From: Pinus tabuliformis
Lineage: Eukaryota; Streptophyta; Pinopsida; Pinales; Pinaceae
Length of the DNA stretch: 64,000 bases
NCBI GenBank assembly: GCA_031772625.1
Contig: CM062820.1
Span: forward strand, 89,450,988 to 89,514,987
Reading direction: 5' to 3'
This document shows, piece by piece, positions 46,244 to 56,568 of this stretch; within the stretch, counting starts at the first letter, position 1; each line of letters begins with the position of its first letter. A program made the translations under genes and the position numbers. The notes below the pieces were generated by a model, which was given only the letters and a program-made list of their open reading frames with translations, was not told the DNA's origin and searched no databases.

Positions 46244-47029
46244 CATGCTATGACCAATATGATGGTTTGAGGTAGGTATATGACTTGGATTTTGTATCTT
46301 CTAATGCTAGGAAGACTTGCTAAGGAATGGATTGTCCGAGATGGGGATGCCAACGAAACATTGAAGGTGTGTGACTACACTGAAGGGGATGACCAGATTT
46401 CCCAAGGGACTATGTAGGAGAGAAGGGAACAACAGGGATGTATTTGTTTTCATCATTAGCATTGCTAGATGGAATCAGATGCACATTGGGAGTGCGCATT
46501 AGAACAATGAGTAGGTAATTGTTCATTGAGAGGACAGGTGTCACGAGATTACAACACTCGACATTGGATGCAGAGTTGATTTTGTAGTGGAATCTAAACT
46601 TCCTAGAAAGGAGGTGAATCATCATATTTCTTTGAGGGTGGAGGTGTGAACCTTTGGATTTCCTTGTTATAGATGCAGACATCGTATCCTTTTATTTATT
46701 GGTTGAGAAAATGTGCATATATGTATATGTGTGTATTATTGTAAATATTGTATTGAGTTGGATTTATAAATCTCCATAGACAATATGGTTAGTTATTGGT
46801 TGAAGCAAATGTGTATGTGTATATGTGGTTATTATAAATATCATAATGAGTTGTGTTATAAATATCCAGTAAATGGTATGTTTGTCATGTTTCAGCAGTG
46901 GTCATTGTAAATAATGCAACAAGTTATGTTATAAAGGTCCATGGGCAGTATGTTTTTTTTTTAGCAGTCTTGTTGGTTATAGGTGTCATTGAACACTGAG
47001 GATGGTGTTCCCCCAAGGGGGAGGGTTTT

Positions 47030-48370
47030 GTAATAGACATGGTGAAAATTCCATGTAAAAATATACATAAGGCCATGGTGATGGGACACGTATTCCAAGC
47101 TGAATGGTGGGAGAAACATCCTAGTGGGCGTTGATTTGGTTTACTATGGCTAAGGTTTTGGAAATGCATGAGGCATTTATTGGCATTTTATTTATGAAAA
47201 TAATGGAAATTAGGAGAAAAGAAAGGTGAAAGGTCATAGGTTGCATGTGAGGAGGAAAATGAAGAAAATAGAGGCCTCATTAATAAAAAGGCTTATGAGG
47301 ATCAATGGGAAAGACATGATCAATTCAGTTTTGGAGCTCTCTCATTATTCTCTCTCTCTCTCTCATACTCTTGGATACTTAGTGTTTTCTTGGAGCACTC
47401 TTGGAGGGTGTGGCATACTTGGATTTTTGTAGCAAGAAGGCATCGAGATCAACAAATACACCAAATTTTCTTGCAAGTACTGAGTTGCATGTATGTTCCC
47501 TTCACTAGTTTTTGCATGCATGGCATATGAATGTGGATTTTTGTTTGTGAACTATCATTGGCATGGAGGATAACTAGGATTGATAGTGGATTGTCTAGCC
47601 TTTTCATTTCTTGGATAGCCATGGTGATTGTGGGTTTATTTCCTTGTTTTGTTTTGGTTGGTTCTTGTGTTTCCTTAGTTTGGGTTGAGTTACTACTCTT
47701 GAAATCTGTGGTTGGAACAAACACTCTAGAGCCCTGGAAGGATGGGATAGAGATTAATCTGATGATGGTTTTGTGATGTCTGACCGTGAGGTGGAATCAC
47801 TATTTTATAGGTTGAGGTGGATGGCCTTTGGAAGCCCTGGATGAGTTTTGACTGATGTATTTATGAGATCTAACATTCATGCTTGGAATATGGCATGGGG
47901 ATGAATGGCTGAAGAGAGATTGGCTCAGCCATTCTACAGTCTGGTGGAATGTGGAAGTCCCATCCTAGGTTTGGATTTTGCATCATTAATGAAAGGTTAT
48001 TTCTCCTGGTATTTCTATGAGTATTATGATGGATTATATGTGGTGTATATGGTTGTGACTTCATTGATATTTTTGTCCCTACTATGTTGGTTATGTATAT
48101 GTTTTATGATAGTAGCCATGAGTGGCTCTAATCACGTTCTTATTTTTTATTGAATTATTAATGTATCTATGACCTAATGGATGAAATGGAAACTAACGTG
48201 ACAAGGATACAATGATTCATACTAAATACCAAATAAGTATGAGACCCTTATGCTCATATCTATTATTTATATCCATTAGGTTGCATATTTACCAAGTGTT
48301 TGAAAAAATGTTTGTCAGGGCTAGTAGGGGCCCAGTCAAGGTATTGAACAAGTATTTGCTTTAGTATTTT
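47030..48370 (+). repeat. LTR-like segment of element G
   Basis: It begins just after the purine run AAGGGGGAGGGTTT. It holds a CT-rich stretch (CTCTCTCTCTCTCTC near 47350) and an apparent transcribed leader. It shows patchy similarity of roughly two-thirds identity with 62728-63500, notably CATTTCTTGGATAGCCATG / CATTTCTTGGATAACCATG. The right end is not fixed. Confidence 0.4.
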
Positions 48371-48379
48371 CATTTCCAT

Positions 48380-50070
48380 GTTATTTTATTGATTTGAAGA
48401 GATGGTTCAATTCTAGGCAGTGACCTGGGCTCTGGGCCTAAAAAAGTGGCTCAAATCCTGGAGTCGCTAGAATAGCGCTGCCAATTTGGGTCTTTGGACA
48501 TTAGCAGGCAAGCCTCTAAAAGATAATATAGGTTTCCGGTCTTATGCATGCATTTTCATGGGAGCGACTTTGGGTTTAATTCACTTAAATGCTAGGTTAA
48601 CTCAGGGGTTGGGCACCTAGAGTGGTAGAATAGCTCTTGGGGGTCTTGTAGCACCTGAGGGAGGTTTTTAAGGTATTGTTTTTTCAACTCCATTTCCTTA
48701 AGGTTACCTAGGAGGTCGAGTCTTACCATAGTGGGCTCTCGTCACATGTTTACCCTACTAGCTGATTGCTTAGGTAGATGTAGGAGGAGGGTGTTACATC
48801 CTTGAAGATTTCCATTGTGTAAGTCTCGATAATGAGAGCGAATGTAGGCCCAGGCTTCTTCTTCCCCTTTCTCAGTGTCTTTGAAAACCCCTAGTTCATC
48901 TGATAACACACTTATTGCATAAGTACTTTGTCCATGGAAAATCAAGGAAGTGTGTGCGGGGTATTGTAAGAACCAAAATCTCTAATGAATGTCCCCTCCT
49001 AGATTAGGAACCAATGCGCCACTCTGACGATGGTATCTGTTGCCCTCTTTGACATGTAAGGGGGTTCTTCACCAAAAACCACATGATATAATGGGACAAT
49101 AAATGATTCATAGATGGTGTCAAGCATACCCTTATAGCCAGGGTTCCAAAAGATCTTGTAATGCTAATGCATCGACTCTATTGTAGCTGTGGTCCAGTTG
49201 TAGCTCTAGTGGTCAAACTGGCAACTTGCACATGCATCCAAGAGGTATGAGACCATATAGAATTCTGACGGCTGGTCTGGCTCAGGATGTTTAGTCACAA
49301 CTATATTTGTTCTTAGCGTTGAATCTAGGATGTTATCCCAGTTGAAAATTGTACCCTAGTGGTGACAATATACATGATAGGGACCCATGCCCCGAGGAAA
49401 ACATCAACATCGACCCTGTCGTACAAATGGTTCATCATAGAGGCGATCAGATGATAAACACTACCTAACATGTCCTTTCTATATATTTGGTCACTTCTGA
49501 CTCAGAACTTGGGTGAGTCTTGCCACCATTCCCTCAAAATGTCCTTGGTCTAAATTACAAAATTTGAGAGCCACTAGGTGTTAAATGCACCCTCCTTTTT
49601 GGGCAATCTGTAACATGTAGTGATATATGTAGAGGAGATAGCTGCGAACGGTGTGCCTGAGTGATCCCTTACCATCCGTTGATCCATGTCTATATTCCAT
49701 ATGATACACTCAATGGTCTAGGCACATGGAAGAACATGGGGATGTGAGGTCACCTTATGGAGCTTTGACTTCTTGAGATTTATGTATACTTGGATATCCT
49801 CCTAGTCTTCTAGGATCTCTTGTTTGGAGAATTTTGTATAAATGTAAAACCAAGAGATCTTGGTGCTTTTGTTGATATTTCACACAATATCCCTATAGAT
49901 GGGGGTTTTCAAGGCTTGGTGAATCTCCCGCATGCTTCTTTTGGAACTCCTACGGGAATATCTCGCTACTATGTGTACCATCTCATATTCGAAGGAGGAG
50001 ATCAAGATGCACTCAAGATCAATGCCACCTGGAATGTCAAACAAACAATCCCATGATGAGAGACACAACA
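48380..50070 (-). CDS. Decayed accessory-family frame (minus strand)
   Basis: The minus strand carries long coding remains: EDIQVYINLKKSKLHKV, PHVLPCA, NIDMDQRMVRDHSGTPFA, STYITTCYRLPKKEGAFN, ILREWWQDSPKF and VYHLIASMMNHLYDRVDVD. At 48742-48945 come IFHGQSTYAISVLSDELGVF and LHLPKQSASRVNM. The core P-x-(V/I)-L-P...D-(M/I)-x-x-R...G is also seen in the LTR frame of A and, loosely, in the 720-codon frame of C. It is decayed, with several breaks. It lies beside or inside the LTR of element H, in the opposite direction to that element. The function is unknown. Confidence 0.45.
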
Positions 50071-50099
50071 TGAAAAATAAATCCTAGTATCAAGTACAA

Positions 50100-50232
50100 A
50101 TTATAGTTTCCAAATCCCGGGAAGAGGTTTCCTTTGGTAAGTCGCAAGGTTGGAGGGATAAGGGGGTCGCAAAGGTCAGGTAGATGACTGTGCGATTTGG
50201 TGAGTGGTAGGCCAGTAACCACAGCTAGGTCA
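50100..50232 (+). repeat. Element H LTR, piece left of element D (GTCGCA-rich)
   Basis: Contains AAGTCGCAAGGTTGG, GGGGTCGCAAAGGTCAGG and GTGCGATTTGG, the same words as at 59731-60545. The insertion point of D is after GGTCA at 50228-50232. Confidence 0.5.
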
Positions 50233-53200
50233 TGTTAGCACCTAGATTTACCTCAGGCTGAAAAGGCAGGATCCAGGACCAACATCAAACCACGCTCAGC
50301 CTCATAGCTAGCCCTACGAGGACAGGAGAGGGCTCTCTTTGGGTCAATCATAACAAATGATGATCTATGGGGCTTGAGATGACTTAAATATCTTCTAATG
50401 TTAGGCTAGGTATGAAGTGCAAGAATTTTATTTGATTTTTTGGGAGTTTTGTTGGAATCAAGGGAAAGGCAAATTTGGGTCCGGGGATGAAGGCCAGTTT
50501 TGCAGAGTTCTGATTGGGGCAAGAAAGGAAATCATTTTGATGCTTTTATTTTCAAAGGTGGAGAGTTTTAGACACGTGAGAAGCTAAAGAGAGCAAGAGG
50601 GAATCAAGAATCCTCTTCAAACTAAAGAAAACATTGAAAAATAAACAAAACAGAAAGGCAGAGCACAACAATCTAATGAATTATACCTTTGTTCACTCAT
50701 TTGTTTAATTTAGAAGCAAAAGAGAAAGGAAGTGGTACACACAAATATTAGTGAACTTAAAAATTACATAGAGAAGAACACCATCAAAACACAAAGCCAC
50801 AAGGATCCCAAGAAGTGTTGCAAACCCAGGTCTTTCCTTTGCCAAAAATGCAGAAAACAGATGTACAATGGAGTGCCAAGCAATCCCAAGTGTCCAACCC
50901 TAAAAATGATTGAGAAATTACATGATATAGACAAGCCTAACTCCTTCCCATGCCTCTAGGGGTCGAGCTCATCATTCTAGGAGTTATTTCAACCATATCT
51001 AAACAAGGAACTGAAAAATAGGCAAAGAAACAACTTGCCTCTAAATAAAAGGAAACTAATTCATTCACTATCTTTTCACCTTTTAGTGAATGAATCTACA
51101 TGGATGAGTATCAATGTGCAAACATTACATCAAAGTCACGAATTTACATCAAGATAAGTCAAAAGTTACATGAAAAAGTGAAACTAGTCAAAACGAGGCG
51201 AAATTCTGAGCTGCTAAGTGAAAAATAAGCCAAATTTTCCTATGCGCCGCACCTGAAACTTGTATGCATAGCACAAATTTGAGGCTAATTTTGAGGGCCT
51301 TCCCGAAGTCCAAATTGAGTTCATGATAGCTAGTTGGAAATCCCTGCCTATCTACTTTCCATCCTAAGTGGAATTTCTGGATTTGGTGTCCATTTGCCCC
51401 TCCAAAACTTCAATCTCCAAAGACTGCTTCCTGTGGGTGCAAAAGGTGGCAGAGAGGTCATTTTTAGGGTGTTTTTGACCCTTTAGGCAACCCAGAACTT
51501 GATGAAATACTGAGGCCAGTCCTAAGCATGCATAATTTATCATAGCAAACTCAAAAATATCAAGTTTTCCTCCAGAAAATGTCCCAATCATAAGCACGTG
51601 CAAGGTGGCGCTACGCGTTGGGCAGGAAAATATGTTTTGAAGCCAAAAAATTCAAAATCAATAAAATTTTCTCCAAACTTGCTGAAATTTTGACTGAAGG
51701 TCTCTCATCAAGTACCATGCTCATCCAAAAATGCTTCAGCCAAGATTCAGAGTCTATCCTCCCTTTTCGACGTTTTAGTGTCCTCCTACTGCATGCAGTT
51801 TCAGTGGTGGAAATCACTGTCTCGTTCATATGATATGTCGGTGTCCATCTCCATGGTGCTACAAGGTGTATGTCAAGTGTATGTTTGGTTTGTTGAAAAT
51901 GAGAAATAAGAACTTGGTTTCTTTATCTCCAATTTCCAACTATGTTCCAAATGTGTACCAAAGGGAAAAGACTGTGGGAGAAATAGGACAGCAGGAACAA
52001 GGACTGTAACCAAGTGAAATTTTCCCTTTTAAAACTTCTGATTTGTCAAATGTGCAAACAATGGGACAGCCACCTGATTGTTTATGGTTTAGGGATTTTA
52101 CAAATGAGATGGGGAAATAGGAATGATAGGGAATGAAGTGACTTAGGGATAGGAAAAAGGTTCTTAGGAGTGAATTACCTTGAGGATGTAAGGGAAATGA
52201 AAAAAAAAGGATTGTAATGATAATATAACACTGATATATCACTAATGGGAAAGGAACAATAGGTGGGGAATGGAATACTTGGCACCAAAGTTACTTTGAA
52301 ACACCATTTCAAAACCCAAAGGAGCAGTTTTGACAAGAAGGTAAGGTTTATATTTTCAACCTCCAAACTTCCAAATTCCTCTCTCCAAACAATATTCAAC
52401 ACCAACTAAAATCAATGACAAGAGCTCACAAACTATTTGGAGCAAAAATAATTGAGTCATTTTGCAAATTTGATGAAGAAATGGTGAGAATCTTCTTTGG
52501 AGGCTCTGTGCGCCATGCACAAACCTAGTGCGCCACGCCTCCTGGATGCGCCGCGACAGTGCAATTCTACATAGTGAAAATTGGCCCAATGTGCCACGCA
52601 AGGTATGTGCACTGCGCCACTTAGCCAATGTGCTATGCAGCTAATTTCAAAACACAATTCAGCCTTAAACAATGCCTTCGCTCCTCCATGACTTTTCTTT
52701 GGTTCTCTGATGTCTTTTGTGTGTGAATGGATTTTTTTAAACACCAGAAATGCCTTATATATCATACACCTTGATTTTTGATGTGAAAAACTCATTGTTT
52801 GAAGACTTTGGCACTTTTAATATAAACTCTAATTTTCTTGTTTCCTCTGATTTTCGGCTGAATAATGAAACTCTTTATCTGTTTTGTAGGGATGGATGGC
52901 ATGGTGTTTGGAAAAGGATGACCAGGGCTGCTTCTGAAGGACTTTACAACTGAAAAAACTTTGAAAATCACATGGTATTTATTACAAAAGATGAAATTTG
53001 ACGATTTTTCTTCAAAACATACTTTTGAAGAAAAGTCATGATCAAAGATTGCAATGATGAAATTTGTGATGAAAACTTATTGTGAGCCTCCCTCATTTGT
53101 CTGTTGGCATCATTAAACACTTTGAAGACGAAACCTAGAACTAATGACTAAAATGACTATTTGCTGACCACGAGACCAAACAAGACTGTACATGACTTTA

Positions 53201-53393
53201 AAATTGACTTTGATGAGCAGACATGGACCAGCAAGTACATGACATCAGGGAGATGAGTGACAAGACCCTTCCATTAGAAAATCGATGCTCCTAATGGAAT
53301 GCAAATGACTGGACTGAACGAGACACCTAAAAATAAAATGCAACAAAAGAGATTTTGATCATTGACGGAGGGATGAAAAGACCGACTCTAAGA
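50233..53393 (-). repeat. 3' LTR of element D
   Basis: Downstream LTR on the minus strand. A minus-strand TATA box GATATATAAGG lies near 52753-52763. Clusters of GCGCC words occur near 51240, 51608 and 52500-52640. Confidence 0.85.
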
Positions 53394-53566
53394 TTGGCTC
53401 CAATGGGGATGGTAGCTCCTTGGAGGTGCCAAGAACTTCAGATCTTTGGGAGAGTGGACAGTGCCTTCATCTCTTGGGAAACGGAGTCAAAACACGAAAA
53501 CTGACATTATGCAGACTGACTCTAACTCAAGGCTTAAACTGAAAACCATAATAAAACCAAACATGA
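53394..53566 (-). other. Element D pre-LTR tract
   Basis: The non-coding end of the interior. The minus strand reads CCATTGGAGCCAA before the 3' LTR, only moderately purine-rich, so the polypurine tract is weak or altered. Confidence 0.4.
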
Positions 53567-54004
53567 CTAAATCATAACTAACAAACTAGAAAGATGCTCA
53601 TATTTGAGCTTATTCATCAAACCTACTCTAATTTTTCTTTTCACCACCTGATCAAGTGAATGGAACAGCCAATGCAACCACATAAGCATCTTGGCTGGTA
53701 TTTGATTTCTTCCTAGATGCTTTCTGATGTGCAGGAAAAGGGAAGAATCGAAAGGCAACTCCCATGGAAATTTGGAATCAAGTTGACTGCTAATAAGCTT
53801 GCAAAGCATGAATTGGCTGGATGACTTCAAAAATACTGCGAAAGGATCTTCATAAACATCGCTATTGATTTCCATTAACACATTACTGCTCTGGTCCAAG
53901 TAGTCTTCATAGCTGGATATTAAGATTTTCCTCACATCTGTGCTGTCTTTCTTTGGTGATAGCAGCAGGCTGTCAAAAGGATCCTGAATTTCATGAATAA
54001 CCAA
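53567..54004 (-). CDS. Element D distal frame, 145 codons
   Basis: Open frame downstream of the repeat frame. It contains IQDPFDSLLLSPKKDS, YEDYLDQSSNVLMEINSDVY, EDPFAVFLKSSSQFMLCKL and a tryptophan/leucine-rich end. It resembles no gag or pol domain. The SSSQF element loosely recalls the FQF units of its neighbour, so both may come from one longer accessory frame. Confidence 0.4.
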   Translation of the reverse strand: MVIHEIQDPFDSLLLSPKKDSTDVRKILISSYEDYLDQSSNVLMEINSDVYEDPFAVFLKSSSQFMLCKLISSQLDSKFPWELPFDSSLFLHIRKHLGRNQIPAKMLMWLHWLFHSLDQVVKRKIRVGLMNKLKYEHLSSLLVMI

Positions 54005-54070
54005 ACTCTATTGCTAATTCCAAATAGAACAAAAGTCTCCTTTATCAATATCTTCATATGACTGCAAACC

Positions 54071-54880
54071 TTAATATGGGGTATGCAATGAAAAATCTGT
54101 TAAACAATACAATGAAGGCGACTTTTGAATAAGATTATTATCAACAGTCTTATCTGGCACATGGTTAGCCAATGGGGAAGAACTTTTATAGCAAACATCA
54201 TGCAACACATGAGCAATAGGATCATCAAAAATTTGAGAAGATTGCTGCGATGTATTCATTAAAACTATATGACATCCTACTGGCTGTTCATCTTTTTCTT
54301 TAGAGATATTACGAAGATTCTGCCTTATAAACTGAAATGCTTCGAAACAAAAGGGTACAGAATCCTCTTGCATCATTAGATCATGTATTTCAGATTCCAC
54401 GCCTTCATCTATAATCTGACCTTCAATTGCGTTTGGTGGCTGCAAATCTGGTGCTAGGGAGAGTTTTGTATTCAAAATTATTACATCAGTCGTTTCATGG
54501 GAAGATTTCTCATTAACAACTTGCTCAAGAATTTCACCACTTGTCTCATCCTCAACATTAAAACTGAGAAATTGTTTACTTCCTACAAGCTGTTCATTTG
54601 AAGATTTACTATGCAATTTACCCTTCAAAAACTGAAATGATTCAAAACAAAATGGTATGGAGTCATCTTGTATCATTTGATCACATGTGCCAGCTTCCAT
54701 GTCTTCATGTGAAACTTGACAATCAATGGCATTCGGGGACTGCAAAGCTGAATATGAGAGGTCTTGAACAAGGTTTTCCTTGCCCTCGAGAGGGTCCAAA
54801 TCAAAACTTGTTGACAGCTGATTTCTGATTGCATGGAAGTTATCTCTGATGAACTGAAATGAAGAAAAACAAAAAGGCAA
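54071..54880 (-). CDS. Element D repeat protein, 269 codons, three PFCF-x-x-FQF units
   Basis: Three diverged repeats each start PFCF(S/E)(S/A)FQF followed by a basic helix (IRDNFHAIRNQ, LKGKLHSKSS, IRQNLRNISKEK) and end in an acidic stretch with PNAI(D/E)(C/G)Q and (D/H)(Q/L)M(I/M)Q(D/E)DS. Repeat spacing is 74 and then 100 residues. The unit seems to continue upstream toward the gag end. I know no family with this repeat. It replaces pol in this element, so it may be an accessory or packaging factor; that is inference. Confidence 0.5.
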   Translation of the reverse strand: MPFCFSSFQFIRDNFHAIRNQLSTSFDLDPLEGKENLVQDLSYSALQSPNAIDCQVSHEDMEAGTCDQMIQDDSIPFCFESFQFLKGKLHSKSSNEQLVGSKQFLSFNVEDETSGEILEQVVNEKSSHETTDVIILNTKLSLAPDLQPPNAIEGQIIDEGVESEIHDLMMQEDSVPFCFEAFQFIRQNLRNISKEKDEQPVGCHIVLMNTSQQSSQIFDDPIAHVLHDVCYKSSSPLANHVPDKTVDNNLIQKSPSLYCLTDFSLHTPY

Positions 54881-54946
54881 AGATCCTTCACTTACTTCAC
54901 AATTTGCTACACTTTCCTCGTCATTTCCATAGCTGATATGTAATGG

Positions 54947-56245
54947 CTAATCATTGTATTCAAGCTGCTGAAAGTGAACTTCCTCCTCCCACAAACTAGC
55001 TGCTGATTTTTCTGCAAGACTAGCTTCTATTTGGAGAACATAGTCATCATCATACTGATCAAGCTGAGGCAAATCATCATTATAAAAGACATCATCAAGC
55101 ATACATGTCATATCAACAGATCTCTCTTCTCCAAGGTGATCTACAAAACAATCATTATTAGATCTATGACAACTAGGATAAGAAAGAAGATGTTTTGGAT
55201 CAGCAACTTGTTCTTCTTCAAACAGCGAGCCATGGGCTTGAACATCATAATAATTCCTTGTGGTGATCCTTTGCATTATCTCTTCCACTACACTTACCAA
55301 AATGTCAAGCTTTACCTCTATAGATTTCGATTCTTCCGGATCTATGTTTTTCATCTCTTCTTCCTTCAACTTTGCCCTTCAGATCAACAAATGAGCCTCT
55401 ACATCTACTGCACTGTTCTGCATCTCTTCAAGTGTTGCAAGATTCCTTTCTCTCAACTAAAACTCCATTTCCAGATCAAAGGCACCCTGGTAGTGAAAGA
55501 GAGCAGATCCAGGAGGAGGTCTTATATCAACCGGCATCGAATAATAAACTTGGTTAAATATGGCAGAAAATTGTTGTACGGTCTCCCCTGGTACTCATTT
55601 CAGCTGGTTATACTCTTCTATAACCAAGAAAGGGTTTTGTCTTACCACCCACATGTCAAGGAAAACTTTGACGAACTGCTAGAAATCTGAGATGCTTGCA
55701 TCAGGCAGGGTTTTGAACCAACTCTTGACTTTTCCTTGCAACTAAAGAGAAAAAAGCCTGATACTAACATCTTTGTTATCAACTTCAAAAAGGTCTAGAA
55801 AGGTCTCAACATTCTGCACATGTTGCTTAGCGTTGACATTCTTACGTTCACCGTCAAATCTCAACAAATATAGATAATAATTTGGAGGGAAAGCATGGAG
55901 AATAGAAGGTAAAATAAGAGGTTTATACCTATCTGGGACTATAAAAGGTGTAGGAGTATATACAAGAGCTATAGGATCAATTTTGTTTTCTTTAGGCTCA
56001 TCACTCTGAAGAGAGTCATCATGAGATGTGGGAAAAGTAAAGAGGCCAGGATCAAAGGGAAACTCAGTATTTACACTTTTTGAATAGGTCAATTGAAGAT
56101 TTTGATCACCTTCATCATACAACAAATTATAAAAAACATTCAAGACAGCTTCGAGAACAGCAAAGAAGTAATTAACCAGAAAGCAGACTAGATCCTGAAT
56201 ACCATTCCACTTTGGATACCCGAACTTTGTGTAAGATCCTTCCAT
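54947..56245 (-). CDS. Element D gag
   Basis: Minus-strand capsid precursor. The N-terminal part (56245-55742) reaches the gag core with LPSILHAFPPNYYLYLLRFDG, VNAKQHVQNVETFLDLFEV and DVSIRLFSL. Mid-gag remains (SWFKTLPDASISDF, FHY.G.FDLEMEFQLRE) lie at 55741-55370. The C-terminal part (55369-54947) has MKEEEMKNIDPEESKSIEVK and an acidic tail. It is a typical plant Gypsy gag of the kind seen in gag-only elements. It is decayed in a few places. Confidence 0.7.
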
Positions 56246-56546
56246 TTTCTCAGAGAAAGAGTTAGTCCTCCAGTGGAGTCTCTACATTGAGTTGGAGTCA
56301 CCAGGTGAATGATTTCATCCTTCTTATGTCTGATCGTTGTCCACCATCAACCATCAGATCTAACTTGATACATGTACTGGGGTGATCATTTAGATCAGAT
56401 GTTCAGTTTATAAACTAGACCGGAGATTGACTGAAGTAGCTTTTATCTACTTGTGCTAATGCAAAGAAAAAGCGTTTCAAAGGCTACCTGGCTAACTTCA
56501 GGCTCCGTCTATAGTCTACAAAGCCAAACAATGAAAATAAACTTTC

Positions 56547-56566
56547 TTCCCCAGTATGGTCGCCAC
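56547..56566 (-). promoter_or_regulatory. Primer-binding site of element D
   Basis: The minus strand reads TGGCGACCATACTGGGGAAG two bases from the 5' LTR. It resembles the tRNA-Arg(ACG) primer site TGGCGACTCCACTGGGGA (15 of 18) and the site in element C. Confidence 0.65.
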
Positions 56567-56568
56567 TA

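Larger units (their letters stand above)
43900..47028 (+). mobile_element. Element G: 3' internal part of a plus-strand LTR element, interrupted by a solo LTR
   Basis: Coding remains at 43972-44254 (LPMTYDVNLFQFILNLMEV, AIVGHF, FPLISMSM) continue on the far side of the solo LTR at 46249-46700. A splice-acceptor-like GTGTTGTGGCAGG lies at 43977-43989, after a TATGATGGTT-repeat stretch. The purine run AAGGGGGAGGG at 47014-47024 would be the polypurine tract before an LTR. I assign no gag or pol motif, so the family is uncertain. Confidence 0.4.

Noticed and set aside
46924-47169. CCCCCAAGGGGG palindrome at 47010 as a terminator
   Set aside because: Better explained as the purine run before an LTR; intrinsic terminators do not apply to a plant nuclear locus.
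51364-52953. Several 60-112-codon frames in the D LTRs (also 58277-59131)
   Set aside because: Present in both LTRs but in several overlapping frames on both strands, with no motif and no consistent length between copies.
55031-55690. 219-codon plus-strand frame inside D
   Set aside because: Antisense to gag. The minus strand has recognisable gag segments, the plus strand does not.
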